A stretch of DNA of 64,000 nt, taken from Oscillospiraceae bacterium. Lineage in GTDB: Bacteria; Bacillota; Clostridia; Oscillospirales; Acutalibacteraceae. Location: assembly GCA_031268095.1 (NCBI GenBank), contig JAIRXU010000046.1, positions 1-64,000 of the forward strand, in the 5' to 3' direction. The notes beneath the pieces were generated by a model. That model was not told the origin of the DNA. It made no database searches and worked only from the letters and a program-made list of their open reading frames with translations. Position numbers and translations under genes: made by a program. Of this stretch, positions 19,107-29,429 are shown one piece after another; positions within the stretch are counted from its first letter, which is position 1; every line of letters begins with the position of its first letter.

Positions 19107-19546
19107 GGTTGCACGACCTTTCTCCCGCGCCGGGCTCTACCAAAGAGCGCAAGCGCATCGGCCGCGGCCACGGCTCCGGTCAGGGTAAAACCGCCGGCAA
19201 AGGCCATAAAGGCCAGAAAGCCCGTTCCGGCGGCAGCATCCGTCCCGGTTTCGAAGGTGGCCAGACGCCCCTCCAGATCCGGGTGCCAAAACGCGGATTC
19301 ACCAACATTTTCCGGACCGAATACGCCATTGTGGGCCTGGATACCCTGGAAGCCAGCTTCGACCAAGGAGCCGTTGTCGATGCCCAGGCGCTGGTCGAAA
19401 AAGGCGTCCTGAAGAAGACCCTCGCCGGTGTTAAAATCCTGGCCAATGGGACGATCAGCAAGCCCATGACGGTCAAGGCGGCGAAATTTTCGGCGGCGGC
19501 GAAAGCGGCCATCGAGGCGGCAGGCGGAACGGCGGAGGTGATTTAA
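19103..19546 (+). CDS. rplO: 50S ribosomal protein L15
   Basis: [68 protein letters not shown]. Confidence 0.98.
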   Translation: MRLHDLSPAPGSTKERKRIGRGHGSGQGKTAGKGHKGQKARSGGSIRPGFEGGQTPLQIRVPKRGFTNIFRTEYAIVGLDTLEASFDQGAVVDAQALVEKGVLKKTLAGVKILANGTISKPMTVKAAKFSAAAKAAIEAAGGTAEVI

Positions 19547-19547
19547 C

Positions 19548-20951
19548 ATGCTGCAAACGTTGATCAACGCATGGAAAATTCCCGATATCCGCAAAAAAAT
19601 GCTCTTTACCGCCTTTATTCTGCTGGTCTTCCGGATCGGTTCCGCCCTGACGATTCCCTTCGTCAACATCGGCGAGTCGGGCATCATCAAGGACATCGCG
19701 ACCGACAGCTCCTTCCTCTCGTATTTGAGCATGATGACCGGCAACGCCTTTAACTACGCGACCATTCTGGCCATGTCCATCACCCCCTACATCAACAGCT
19801 CCATCATCATGCAGCTGCTGACCGTAGCCATTCCGGCGCTGGAACGCCTCCAGCAGGAGGGCGAGGAAGGCCGCAAAAAGATTGCCTCCATCACCCGCTA
19901 CGTCACCATCGGTTTGGGCCTGATGCAGTCTTTGGCGTATTATTTCTTCATTCGCAACGGCGGCGGCGACGGCACAGTCAAGACCTTCCTGTTGACCGAC
20001 GCCAGCGGCGAGCTCTTTACCGGCCCGATCGCGGTGCTTCAGGCGCTGGTGATCATCTCTGTCCTGACGGCGGGCGCGGGCCTGACCATGTGGCTGGGCG
20101 AGCGGATCAATGAAAAAGGCATCGGCAACGGCGTCTCGATCCTCCTGTTCGCCGGCATCATTGCCCGAATCCCAACCATCGTTTCCCAGCTCTATAGCCC
20201 CGATCCCAAAGTGGGCGGCTATTTCTTCCGCGGCGGCCCGTATTATGTCCTGGCCCCCTTGGCGGGCATTCTGATGCTGGCGATCATCGCGTTTATTGTC
20301 TGGATGGACAACGCCGAGCGCCGCATTCCGGTGCAGTACGCCAAACGCGTTGTCGGCCGGAAGATGTATGGCGGCCAGAGCACCCACATCCCCATTAAGG
20401 TCAATATGTCCGGTGTGCTTCCCGTCATCTTCGCCAGTTCCATCCTCTCCCTGCCGCCGACGGTGGAAATGTTCATCAAGACCCCGGCGGAAGGGTCGTT
20501 CTGGGCGAAGTTCTTCTCGGTTTTCACCCAGGCCCACCCGGTCTATATCCCCATTTACTTTGTGCTGATCATCGCTTTTGCGTATTTCTATTCCAGCATT
20601 CAGTATAACCCGGTGGAGATGGCCAACAACATCCGCAAAAACAGCGGATCCGTCCCCGGTCTGCGGCCCGGGAAACCCACCTCTGATTATATTCAGAAGA
20701 TTCTTTCCCGCATTACCCTGCTGGGCGCGCTGCTGCTGAGCGTCGTTGCGCTCTTCCCGGTCGTGTTCTCCCAGCTTTCGAGCCTGATCCTCAAAGCCGC
20801 GCATTTCCTCGATCAGAGCGGCAATCCGTATACCATGAATGTTTCCATGGGCGGCACCTCCATCATCATTATGGTCGGTGTGGCGCTGGAGACGGTGAAG
20901 CAGCTGGAAAGCCAGATGATGATGCGCCATTACAAAGGCTTTCTGGATTAA
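19548..20951 (+). CDS. secY: Preprotein translocase subunit SecY
   Basis: 467 aa; DIRKKMLFTAFILLVFRIGSALTIPFVNI...MSITPYINSSIIMQLLTVAIPALERLQQEGEEGRKKIASITRYVTI. Confidence 0.98.
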   Translation: MLQTLINAWKIPDIRKKMLFTAFILLVFRIGSALTIPFVNIGESGIIKDIATDSSFLSYLSMMTGNAFNYATILAMSITPYINSSIIMQLLTVAIPALERLQQEGEEGRKKIASITRYVTIGLGLMQSLAYYFFIRNGGGDGTVKTFLLTDASGELFTGPIAVLQALVIISVLTAGAGLTMWLGERINEKGIGNGVSILLFAGIIARIPTIVSQLYSPDPKVGGYFFRGGPYYVLAPLAGILMLAIIAFIVWMDNAERRIPVQYAKRVVGRKMYGGQSTHIPIKVNMSGVLPVIFASSILSLPPTVEMFIKTPAEGSFWAKFFSVFTQAHPVYIPIYFVLIIAFAYFYSSIQYNPVEMANNIRKNSGSVPGLRPGKPTSDYIQKILSRITLLGALLLSVVALFPVVFSQLSSLILKAAHFLDQSGNPYTMNVSMGGTSIIIMVGVALETVKQLESQMMMRHYKGFLD

Positions 20952-20962
20952 GTAGGACGATT

Positions 20963-21718
20963 ATGATAGCTTTGAAAACAGCGCGGGAATTGGCCCTGAT
21001 GCGAGAGGCCGGCAAGATTGCCGCGGAAGCCCTCCGTCTGGTGGGCGAGGCGGTGCGGCCCGGCGTCACCACGGCGCAGCTGAACCAGATTGCCCATCGG
21101 GCCATTACCCGCCACGGCGCGGTCCCCACTTTCCTTGGATACAATGGCTTCCCCGCCGCGGCCTGCATCTCTGTCAACGATGAAATCATCCACGGCATCC
21201 CTTCCGCCCGGCGCGTCCTGCGGGAAGGGGACTTGGTCAGCGTCGATCTGGGCGCGACTTACCAGGGCTATGTGGGCGATACCGCCGCTTCCTTCGCGGC
21301 CGGTGTCCTTTCTCCCGAGGCCCGGCGCCTGTCCGATACCACCCGCGAGAGCCTCTTTCAAGGCATCGGCGCGGCGGTTGCGGGCGGAAAACTGGGAGAC
21401 ATCGGCGCGGCGGTGCAGCGGCACTGTGAGGCACAAGGCTATAGCCTTGTGCGGGAGTATACCGGCCACGGCGTAGGCCGGGCGCTCCATGAAGATCCTG
21501 CGGTGCCAAACGTCGGCCTCCCCGGCCACGGGATCCGCCTCAAGCCCGGCATGGTCCTGGCCATCGAACCGATGGTGAACCAGGGCCGGATGGAAATCCG
21601 CACGATGCCGGACAAATGGACGATCAAGACCCGGGACGGCAAGCTCTCCGCTCATTTTGAGCATACCGTCGCCATTACGCCGGACGGTCCAGTGATCCTG
21701 ACGATGGGGGAAAGCTGA
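20963..21718 (+). CDS. map: Type I methionyl aminopeptidase
   Basis: MIALKTARELALMREAGKIAAEALRLVGEAVRPGVTTAQLNQIAHRAI...YTGHGVGRALHEDPAVPN...GMVLAIEPMVNQG. Confidence 0.98.
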   Translation: MIALKTARELALMREAGKIAAEALRLVGEAVRPGVTTAQLNQIAHRAITRHGAVPTFLGYNGFPAAACISVNDEIIHGIPSARRVLREGDLVSVDLGATYQGYVGDTAASFAAGVLSPEARRLSDTTRESLFQGIGAAVAGGKLGDIGAAVQRHCEAQGYSLVREYTGHGVGRALHEDPAVPNVGLPGHGIRLKPGMVLAIEPMVNQGRMEIRTMPDKWTIKTRDGKLSAHFEHTVAITPDGPVILTMGES

Positions 21719-22012
21719 ATGCACGACAAGATATTTCCCCGGAAATCCTGGGTCAGAGGCGCTGTCGTGCGGTCTCTCGCCGGCAGGGATGCGGGAAAAT
21801 TCCTGTGCGTGACGGGAGAGAGCGAAACCGCCCCGTTGCTCTGCGACGGGAAGGACCGCCCCCTGGCGCGCCCCAAACGCAAGAACCCCCGGCACGTGCA
21901 GCCTCTCCCTGGTGTGGCGCTTTCGCCGGCGGACCTGGCAGGGAATCATGCCCTGCGCCGGGCCCTGCGCAGGCTGGAAGACCAATGGCCCGGTCCGTCT
22001 ACCGAATCCTGA
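21719..22012 (+). CDS. KOW-domain (L14e-like) RNA-binding protein
   Basis: RGAVVRSLAGRDAGKFLCVTGESETAPLLCDGKDRPLARPKRKNPRHVQP; conserved position between map and infA in Clostridia. Confidence 0.8.
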   Translation: MHDKIFPRKSWVRGAVVRSLAGRDAGKFLCVTGESETAPLLCDGKDRPLARPKRKNPRHVQPLPGVALSPADLAGNHALRRALRRLEDQWPGPSTES

Positions 22013-22026
22013 AAGGGTGATGTTTG

Positions 22027-22245
22027 ATGTCGAAACAAGACATGATCGAGATCGAGGGCATCGTCGTCGAAGCCCTGCCCAACGCCACCTTTCAGGTGGA
22101 GCTGGCCAACGGACACAAAATCCTTGCCCATATCTCCGGCAAACTGCGGATGAATTACATTCGCATCTTGCCCGGAGACAAGGTAACGGTGGAAATGTCC
22201 CCTTATGACCTGACCCGCGGACGCATTACCTGGCGCTCCAAATAA
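22027..22245 (+). CDS. infA: Translation initiation factor IF-1
   Basis: [72 protein letters not shown]. Confidence 0.98.
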   Translation: MSKQDMIEIEGIVVEALPNATFQVELANGHKILAHISGKLRMNYIRILPGDKVTVEMSPYDLTRGRITWRSK

Positions 22246-22291
22246 AAAACAGCGAAGGTCCAGTCTATCCAGCGAAACGGAGGAATTTCCC

Positions 22292-22405
22292 ATGAAAGTT
22301 CGGCCTTCTGTCAAGAAGATTTGCGAAAAGTGCAAGATCATCCGCCGCAAAGGGCGTGTCATGGTGATCTGTGAAAACCCCAAGCATAAGCAGCGCCAGG
22401 GCTGA
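22292..22405 (+). CDS. rpmJ: 50S ribosomal protein L36
   Basis: [37 protein letters not shown] read directly from sequence (below track length cutoff); AACGGAGG RBS. Confidence 0.97.
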   Translation: MKVRPSVKKICEKCKIIRRKGRVMVICENPKHKQRQG

Positions 22406-22437
22406 GCCCGGCGTACCCTGAATGGAGGAACTGTACC

Positions 22438-22806
22438 ATGGCTCGTATTTCAGGTGTGGACCTGCCCCGGGATAAGCGGATCGAGATCGCGCTGACTTAT
22501 ATCCTGGGCATCGGCCGCAAAACCGCAAGCGATATCATCAAAGCCACTGGCGTCAACCCCGACACCCGGGTCAAAGACCTCACGGAGGAGGACGTCTCCA
22601 AACTCCGTGAATACATTGACCGCAGCATCAGAGTGGAGGGCGATATCCGCCGCGACCAGGCGTTCGACATTAAGCGCCTGATCGAAATCGGCTGTTATCG
22701 CGGTGTGCGCCACCGCAAGGGCCTGCCCGTGCGCGGACAGCGCTCCAAGACAAACGCCCGCACCCGCAAGGGTCCCAAGAAGACCATTGCCAACAAGAAG
22801 AAGTAA
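22438..22806 (+). CDS. rpsM: 30S ribosomal protein S13
   Basis: [53 protein letters not shown]. Confidence 0.98.
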   Translation: MARISGVDLPRDKRIEIALTYILGIGRKTASDIIKATGVNPDTRVKDLTEEDVSKLREYIDRSIRVEGDIRRDQAFDIKRLIEIGCYRGVRHRKGLPVRGQRSKTNARTRKGPKKTIANKKK

Positions 22807-22818
22807 GGAGAGGAAACT

Positions 22819-23226
22819 ATGGCACCCAAAACCGCAGCCAAAAAGACGGCCGGGACCCGCCGCCGCCGCGAGCGCAAGAATGTCGAGCGCGGGGCTGTCC
22901 ACATCCAATCCACCTTCAACAACACCATCGTGACCATCACGGATACGCTCGGCAACGCCCTGTCTTGGGCCAGCGCCGGGGAAATGGGATTCCGCGGATC
23001 CAAGAAGTCCACCCCCTTCGCCGCGCAAACCGCCGCCGAAACCGCGGCCCGCGCCGCCATGGAGCATGGACTGAAGACGGTGGAAGTCTTCGTCAAGGGC
23101 CCGGGCGCCGGGCGCGAAGCCGCCATCCGCGCGCTGCAAACCGCCGGGCTGGACGTCACGCTGATCAAAGACGTGACCCCCATCCCCCATAACGGCTGCC
23201 GCCCGCCGAAGCGCCGCCGCGTCTAA
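22819..23226 (+). CDS. rpsK: 30S ribosomal protein S11
   Basis: [85 protein letters not shown]. Confidence 0.98.
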   Translation: MAPKTAAKKTAGTRRRRERKNVERGAVHIQSTFNNTIVTITDTLGNALSWASAGEMGFRGSKKSTPFAAQTAAETAARAAMEHGLKTVEVFVKGPGAGREAAIRALQTAGLDVTLIKDVTPIPHNGCRPPKRRRV

Positions 23227-23258
23227 CCCACGACTACGAATTTTGGAGGTGCATTACC

Positions 23259-23885
23259 ATGGCAAGATATACCGGTGCGGTATGTAAGCTTTGCCGCCGG
23301 GAGGGCAAAAAACTCTTCCTGAAAGGCGACCGCTGCTATACCGGCAAGTGCTCCATCGAGCGCCGCTCCTATGCGCCGGGGCAGCACGGCCAGAGCCGCA
23401 AAAAAACGTCCGAGTACGGCATCCAGCTGCGCGCCAAGCAGCTCGCCCGCCGCTACTATGGCCTGGCGGAAGGCCAGTTCCACAAGTATTTCCTCATGGC
23501 AGAGCGTAAACAGGGCGTGACAGGCGAAAACCTGCTGCGCATCTGCGAGAGCCGCCTGGATAACGTCGTTTACCTGCTGGGCTGGGGGAGTTCCCGCGCG
23601 GAAAGCCGTCAACTCGTCACCCACGGCCACTTCAAAGTCAACGGCCACAAAGTGGATATCCCCTCCTACCTGCTCAAAGCCGGTGATGTTGTCAGCATCA
23701 AGGAAAAGAGCAGGGAGAGTGAAAAGATCCAATCGGCGCTGGAAAATAATTCCGCGCGTCCCGTCCCGCAGTGGCTGGATCTCAACCGGGAAATCGCTGA
23801 GGCGAAAATTCTCAGCTTGCCCGAACGGGAACAGATCGCGGCTCCGGTGGAGGAACACCTCATCGTTGAGTTCTACTCCAAGTAA
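23259..23885 (+). CDS. rpsD: 30S ribosomal protein S4
   Basis: [69 protein letters not shown]. Confidence 0.98.
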   Translation: MARYTGAVCKLCRREGKKLFLKGDRCYTGKCSIERRSYAPGQHGQSRKKTSEYGIQLRAKQLARRYYGLAEGQFHKYFLMAERKQGVTGENLLRICESRLDNVVYLLGWGSSRAESRQLVTHGHFKVNGHKVDIPSYLLKAGDVVSIKEKSRESEKIQSALENNSARPVPQWLDLNREIAEAKILSLPEREQIAAPVEEHLIVEFYSK

Positions 23886-23999
23886 TCCTGGGGCGCGTCG
23901 CGGCCGAAGAAATTGTCAATTTTTTCCGCGCGGCGCCCGTGTCCCGGAGGAATGAACTCCCAAGTACCGGCCCCCGCGCATTGAAAGGGAGGTTTCTGC

Positions 24000-24950
24000 A
24001 TGATAGGAATCGAGAAGCCCAAAATTGAAACGACGGACCTGCTGCCTGACGGCACCTACGGCAAGTTTGTGGTGGAACCGCTGGAGCGCGGCTTCGGCAC
24101 GACGCTTGGCAATTCCCTGCGGCGTGTGTTGCTGTCCTCCCTCCCCGGCTTCGCCATTACCTCCGCAAAGATCGACGGCATCCTTCACGAGTTTTCAACC
24201 GTCCCCGGCGTGAAGGAAGACGTGACAGAAATTGTGCTCAACCTCAAAAGCGTGATTCTCAAGATCCAGGGCGACGAAGAGAAGCGCCTGTATGTAGAGG
24301 CCGAGTCGGCCGGAGAAGTCACCGCCGCGGATATCCAGACGGATTCCGAAGTGGAGATCATCAACCCCGACCTGCACATTGCGACCCTGGGCGAGGGCGC
24401 CCGACTCTCGATGGAGCTGACGTGCGACAAAGGACGCGGTTATGTCTCCGCCGAGCGCAATAAGCAGTTGATCAGCCCCCCCATCGGCGTGATTGCAATC
24501 GACTCGATCTATTCCCCGGTGCTGAAAGTCAATTACACCGTGGAGAATACCCGCGTGGGTCAGATTACCGACTACGATAAGCTGACGCTGGAGGTTTGGA
24601 CCGACGGCACCACCCCCGCTCAGGAGGCGGTTTCGCTGGGAGCCAAGATCCTCAATGAACACCTCACCCTGTTCGCGGATCTCTCCGATGAGATCTACGA
24701 CACGGAAATCATGGTCGTCAAGAACGACAGCAGCAAAGAAAAAGTGCTGGAGATGACCATTGATGATCTTGACCTGTCTGTTCGATCGTATAACTGCCTC
24801 AAGCGGGCAGGCATTAACACAGTGGAAGACCTGATCTCCAAGACCGGCGACGACATGATGAAGGTCCGCAACCTCGGCCGTAAGTCGCTGGATGAAGTCA
24901 TTGCCAAGCTCACCTCCCTGGGGCTCGAGCTGCGCAGGGACGAAGAATAA
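24000..24950 (+). CDS. rpoA: DNA-directed RNA polymerase subunit alpha
   Basis: [65 protein letters not shown]; alpha-[21 protein letters not shown]. Confidence 0.98.
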   Translation: MIGIEKPKIETTDLLPDGTYGKFVVEPLERGFGTTLGNSLRRVLLSSLPGFAITSAKIDGILHEFSTVPGVKEDVTEIVLNLKSVILKIQGDEEKRLYVEAESAGEVTAADIQTDSEVEIINPDLHIATLGEGARLSMELTCDKGRGYVSAERNKQLISPPIGVIAIDSIYSPVLKVNYTVENTRVGQITDYDKLTLEVWTDGTTPAQEAVSLGAKILNEHLTLFADLSDEIYDTEIMVVKNDSSKEKVLEMTIDDLDLSVRSYNCLKRAGINTVEDLISKTGDDMMKVRNLGRKSLDEVIAKLTSLGLELRRDEE

Positions 24951-25012
24951 CCGGCAGCCCCTGCTTCGTGTGACCGCTGTCACACATGATCAAGGAAGGA
25001 GTGTGAACTACC

Positions 25013-25426
25013 ATGCCTGGCACCAGAAAATTGGGCCGGACCACCGACCACCGCCTGGCCATGCTGCGCGGCTTGGTTACCTATCTGCTGGAGAACGGCC
25101 GGATCGAAACCACCGTCACCCGCGCCAAGGAAGTGCGCGCCCTGGCGGAAAAAATGATCACCGTCGCCAAGAACAATACCCTTGCCGCCAAGCGGCAGGC
25201 CCTCGCCTTCGTCACAAAGGAAGACGTCGTGAAAAAACTCTTCGATGAGATTGCCCCCGCTTTCGCCGACCGTAGCGGCGGCTATACCCGCATCGTCCGC
25301 ACCGGCCAGCGCCGGGGCGACGCGGCGGAGATGTGCATCATCGAGTTGCTGACCTTCCAAGTGGTAGAAGAGGACAAGAAAAAAGCCAGGGCCCGCGAAA
25401 AGGCCAAGAAGGAAACAGACGAATAA
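25013..25426 (+). CDS. rplQ: 50S ribosomal protein L17
   Basis: [53 protein letters not shown]. Confidence 0.97.
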   Translation: MPGTRKLGRTTDHRLAMLRGLVTYLLENGRIETTVTRAKEVRALAEKMITVAKNNTLAAKRQALAFVTKEDVVKKLFDEIAPAFADRSGGYTRIVRTGQRRGDAAEMCIIELLTFQVVEEDKKKARAREKAKKETDE

Positions 25427-25439
25427 TTCCCGGAATCCG

Positions 25440-25501
25440 CGGCTGCCTCAGGGCAGGAGAGGCAGTATGGCCTTCCTGCCGGAGGCAGCCGTTGTTTTTT
25501 T
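25440..25501 (+). terminator. Strong Rho-independent terminator ending the ribosomal super-operon
   Basis: Outer stem CGGCTGCCTC/GAGGCAGCCG (10 bp) and inner stem GGCAGGA/TCCTGCC, followed by TTGTTTTTTT. Confidence 0.88.
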
Positions 25502-25522
25502 GTCGGGAGAAAGGAGGTCCCC

Positions 25523-26611
25523 ATGCCGACCGCCACTCTGGTTCCGCCCCCCGCAAAAGAGCGCCTCTGGTTTTGGGATAACACCAAAGCCCTGCTGATT
25601 CTGCTGGTGGTAATTGGCCATGCCTTGGAGATGATCCGGGGCGGCGGCCAAACGGTGCGAAGCATGACCAATCTCATTTATTTTTTCCATATGCCGCTGT
25701 TCATTTTGATTTCCGGCTATTTCAGCAAGCGCCTTCTGGCGGAACATGCCTCCGGCGGAACGCAGGCCCTCCCTGCGCGCCGGGCGGTGGGATTTATAGC
25801 GCTGTTTTTCGGACTGGTCGCGGTGAATACCCTCATCAGATCCGCGGCAACAGGCGCCCTGCATCCCGCAACGCCGCGCCTGCTGGTCCAAAGCGGCGCG
25901 CCTTGGTACCTGCTCGCCTCCGTGTGGTGGATTGCCTTCACCTATGCGCTGGGGACGCTGCGGATGAAACCTTGGCTTTGGCTGACCATTGCGGTGCTTT
26001 GCGGCTTGGCTGTGGGATACGACCAGTCTGTCAATGATTTCTTGGCCTTGCTGCGCGCGGTGAATTACTACCCGTTCTTCCTGCTGGGGGTTCTGTTTCC
26101 AAAGAAAGCCGCCGATTTTTTGCGGAGGCCCTGGGTTCGCGCCCTGGCCGCCGCGGTGCTGGTAGTCGCGCTTGCGCTTGCCCTGTGGCGGATGAACGAC
26201 GGCTTCGGCGCGCTGTTTCCCTTGTTTACGGGCAGGCACCCCTATCGGAATATCCCCGGGGCAGCCCCGTTCCGTTTGGCCGGCCTATACCGCTTGGGGC
26301 ACTATGTTCTTTCCTCGCTGGTCGGCCTGGCCATTGTTTCCGTGATGCCGGACCGCCGGATTCCTTTTGTCTCCGTTCTGGGCAGCCGCACCCTCCAAGT
26401 CTATCTCTGGCAGAGTGTGCTGTTTTCGGCGCTGTATTCCTTCGGTGTGCAGGCGGTCCCCGCCCAGGTGCTGCCGCTGCCGGTCTACCTGCTGTTCGCC
26501 GCTGCGCTGGCCTTTTTCCTCTCGCTCAAACCCCTCGGTGTCCCCGTTGCCTGGCTCCAGAACCTGCGCCTGCCCCGCTGGGCCCGTGTGCCCTCCCAAT
26601 CCAATTCTTAG
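25523..26611 (+). CDS. Acyltransferase 3 family membrane protein (fucose 4-O-acetylase-like)
   Basis: RLWFWDNTKALLILLVVIGHALEMIRGGGQTVRSMTNLIYFFHMPLFILISGYFSKR; multiple TM segments. Confidence 0.87.
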   Translation: MPTATLVPPPAKERLWFWDNTKALLILLVVIGHALEMIRGGGQTVRSMTNLIYFFHMPLFILISGYFSKRLLAEHASGGTQALPARRAVGFIALFFGLVAVNTLIRSAATGALHPATPRLLVQSGAPWYLLASVWWIAFTYALGTLRMKPWLWLTIAVLCGLAVGYDQSVNDFLALLRAVNYYPFFLLGVLFPKKAADFLRRPWVRALAAAVLVVALALALWRMNDGFGALFPLFTGRHPYRNIPGAAPFRLAGLYRLGHYVLSSLVGLAIVSVMPDRRIPFVSVLGSRTLQVYLWQSVLFSALYSFGVQAVPAQVLPLPVYLLFAAALAFFLSLKPLGVPVAWLQNLRLPRWARVPSQSNS

Positions 26612-26623
26612 GGGGAACGATCC

Positions 26624-28315
26624 ATGCATCCGATCTTTGACCAACTCGCCGCCGCTCGCCTGATCCCCGTAATCGCCATCGATGATGCCGCTGCCGCGCC
26701 AGCCCTGGCCCGCGCCCTGCTCGCCGGGGGGATCCCCTGCGCCGAGGTGACCTTCCGCACCGCCGCCGGCGAGGAGGCGATCCGCCGGATAGCGGCGGAA
26801 GTGCCGGAAATTCTCGTCGGCGCGGGCACCGTCCTGTCCGTGGACCAGGCCCGCCGGGCCGTCGCCGCCGGGGCGAAGTTCCTCGTCAGCCCGGGCTTTC
26901 AGCCCGCCGTCGCCGAGTACTGCGTCCAGCGGGGCATTCCCATCCTCCCGGGTTGCTCGAACCCCTCCGACATGGAGCGCGCCCTGGCCCTGGGCCTGGA
27001 GGTTGTGAAGTTTTTCCCCGCGGAGCAGGCGGGCGGCCTGGCCTATATCAAGGCCGTCAGCGCGCCCTACCCCACTCTCCGCTTCGTCCCCACCGGCGGG
27101 ATTACCGCCCAAAACGCCGCAGACTACCTCGCGTTCCCCAAAGTCCTGGCCTGCGGCGGCTCGTGGATGGTGCCTCCCGCCCTGATCCGGGAAGGGGATT
27201 TTGACCAAATTACCGCCCTGTGCCGGGCGGCCCTCGCCGCGCTGCAACCTTCCCCCGCGAAGCGCCCCCTGCCCCCGCCGGCACCGGAAAAACGCCCCCG
27301 CGTCGTTACCTTCGGGGAGCTGATGCTGCGCCTCGCGCCGGAAGGGTACCTCCGTTTTGTGCAGGCGGAGAAATTTCAGGCCACCTTCGGCGGCGCGGAA
27401 GCCAATGTCGCCGTGGACCTGGCCTGCCTTGGTGCGGAAGCCGCCTTCGTCACGAAGCTTCCCGCCCATGAGATCGGCCAGCTGGCCGTCAATTCCCTGC
27501 GCCGGTTCGGTGTCGATACCGCCGGGATTGTCCGCGGCGGCCCCCGTGTCGGCTCATATTTTGTGGAAAAAGGCGCGTCCCAGCGCCCCTCAAAGGTGAT
27601 CTACGACCGGGCCGGATCCGCCATCGCGCTGGCCCGGCCGGAGGAATTCGATTGGGACGCCCTCCTCGCGGGCGCGGACTGGTTCCATTTCACGGGGATC
27701 ACGCCCGCTCTGAGCGAGGCCGCCGCCGAAGCCTGCCGCCAGGCCGCCAAAACCGCCAAAGCAAAGGGGATCCCCGTGTCTTGCGACCTCAACTACCGCA
27801 AAAACCTCTGGTCCCGGGAGCGCGCAGGCCAGGTGATGGCCGGCCTCATGCCCCTGGTGGACCTATGTATTGCCAACGAAGAGGATGCGGCGGACGTGTT
27901 CGGCATTCATGCCCCCGGCAGCGACGTTACCGGCGGCAAGCTTTCCCGTGAGGGGTACGCCGCCGTCGCGCGACAAATGAGCGAGCGTTTCGGCGTCGGC
28001 GCAGTGGCGGTCACCCTGCGCGAGTCCCTCAGCGCCAGCGACAACCGCTGGGCCGCCATGCTTTACGAGGCTGGAACCGCCTACTTTTCCAAAGAATACC
28101 TGGTTCACATCGTTGATCGCGTCGGCGGCGGGGATTCCTTTGGCGCGGGACTGATTTTTGCCGCGCTGGCGGGGGATGCGCCGCAGGATCGGGTCGAGTT
28201 TGCCGCTGCCGCCAGCTGCCTGAAGCATGCTGTCGAAGGCGATTACAACGTGATTTCCGCCGATGAAGTCCGTAAGCTGGCGGGAGGCGACGCCTCCGGC
28301 CGTGTGCAGCGGTGA
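26624..28315 (+). CDS. Fused KHG/KDPG aldolase - PfkB-type 2-keto-3-deoxygluconate kinase
   Basis: N-half LIPVIAIDDAAAAPALARALLAGGIPCAEVTFRTAAGEEAIRRI...GAGTVLS...FVPTGGI (Eda); C-half VVTFGELMLRLAPEGYLRFVQAEKFQATFGGAEANVAVDLACLG...DRVGGGDSFGAGLIFA (KdgK); Pro-rich linker. Confidence 0.9.
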   Translation: MHPIFDQLAAARLIPVIAIDDAAAAPALARALLAGGIPCAEVTFRTAAGEEAIRRIAAEVPEILVGAGTVLSVDQARRAVAAGAKFLVSPGFQPAVAEYCVQRGIPILPGCSNPSDMERALALGLEVVKFFPAEQAGGLAYIKAVSAPYPTLRFVPTGGITAQNAADYLAFPKVLACGGSWMVPPALIREGDFDQITALCRAALAALQPSPAKRPLPPPAPEKRPRVVTFGELMLRLAPEGYLRFVQAEKFQATFGGAEANVAVDLACLGAEAAFVTKLPAHEIGQLAVNSLRRFGVDTAGIVRGGPRVGSYFVEKGASQRPSKVIYDRAGSAIALARPEEFDWDALLAGADWFHFTGITPALSEAAAEACRQAAKTAKAKGIPVSCDLNYRKNLWSRERAGQVMAGLMPLVDLCIANEEDAADVFGIHAPGSDVTGGKLSREGYAAVARQMSERFGVGAVAVTLRESLSASDNRWAAMLYEAGTAYFSKEYLVHIVDRVGGGDSFGAGLIFAALAGDAPQDRVEFAAAASCLKHAVEGDYNVISADEVRKLAGGDASGRVQR

Positions 28316-28361
28316 AAAGTTTCGAAAAAAGCCAACCATCATTCCAAAAGGAGGAATTTTC

Positions 28362-29429
28362 ATGAGAAAAATATCCCATAAGTTGACGGCGTTGCTTTTG
28401 TGCGCTGCCCTGCTGCTTGGACTGGGAACCGTCTTCGCCGGCGCGAAAACCAGCGCCCTGACCGTGAACGGCGAGGCTTTCAGCGGAACCTTCCAGGAGG
28501 CGCTGGCCGCCGCCGGCCCCGGCGGACTGGTCGAAATTTCCGGTACCGTCTACACCCGCCCCGTCGGCTGGCTGGACGACTTTGTGGTCCAGGACGTCAC
28601 CATCCAAGGCAACGGCGCCGGCGCCGTCCTGGCCCTGGAATCCCTCTATTTCGACGCGATCAGCGCCAAGTGCGATGTGCTGACCATCCGGGGGGACAAC
28701 GTCACCGTCCGGAACCTGACCATCCGGGCGGGTCTGCGGGTGGACTTCCCCCTGCGTCTGTTCGGTTCGAACCTTCTCGTGGAGGACGTGACCTGCACCG
28801 GCGGAACCCGCGGCGCAGTGAATATCCTCGGTCTGCGCCCCGGCAAAACCATGACCTTCCGCCGCGTCCGCGCCCAAAGCAGCCTCCAGGGCGGCTTCTA
28901 CTTCGACGACGATACGGACTGCGCCGGCCTGACCATGGAGGACTGCGTCACGTCAGGGAACCTTCGCGTCGGCGTGCTGGTGCGCAATACTTATAATGAT
29001 GTGCTGGATCTGGATCTCAGCGGAATCCGCTGCCGCGAGGGCGTTTTCGCCGTGGAGGACCGCACCCGCGCTGACCTGGCGGAAGGCGAGCGCACCAAAG
29101 AAATCCGCATCCTCGCGCCGCCGCAGGACGCCCAGGGCAAGCCCATCGACACAGCCCGCGCCCTAAACATAAGTTTCATCGAGACAAAGTATGATCACAT
29201 CCGCTACGGCGTCTCGTCGGAAGAATGCGCCGGAGCCGACGCTTGGATCGACGCCAGCCGCTATGGCTTCGATACCCGTATCCATTACACCCTCCCCGGC
29301 GCGGCCGAGGCGGATTGCCGGGACGGCGAAACCGTGGCGCAGAACCCCGACTGGTGGGCCCGCTCCTTCGGCAAGGCGACCGCCTTCCTTAGTTACCTCT
29401 GGCGCACCGTCGCGCAGGTATTGAACTAA
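28362..29429 (+). CDS. Secreted right-handed beta-helix (pectate-lyase-like) protein
   Basis: Signal peptide MRKISHKLTALLLCAALLLGLGTVFAGAKT; DVTIQGNGAGAVL...LTIRGDNVTVRNLTIRAGLRV...NLLVEDVTCTGGTRGAVNI coil repeats; RBS GGAGG. Confidence 0.75.
   Translation: MRKISHKLTALLLCAALLLGLGTVFAGAKTSALTVNGEAFSGTFQEALAAAGPGGLVEISGTVYTRPVGWLDDFVVQDVTIQGNGAGAVLALESLYFDAISAKCDVLTIRGDNVTVRNLTIRAGLRVDFPLRLFGSNLLVEDVTCTGGTRGAVNILGLRPGKTMTFRRVRAQSSLQGGFYFDDDTDCAGLTMEDCVTSGNLRVGVLVRNTYNDVLDLDLSGIRCREGVFAVEDRTRADLAEGERTKEIRILAPPQDAQGKPIDTARALNISFIETKYDHIRYGVSSEECAGADAWIDASRYGFDTRIHYTLPGAAEADCRDGETVAQNPDWWARSFGKATAFLSYLWRTVAQVLN

Noticed and set aside
19473-20930. 485-aa minus-strand ORF antisense to secY
   Set aside because: His/Asp/Gln-rich translation typical of antisense reading of a membrane protein gene; secY is unambiguous.
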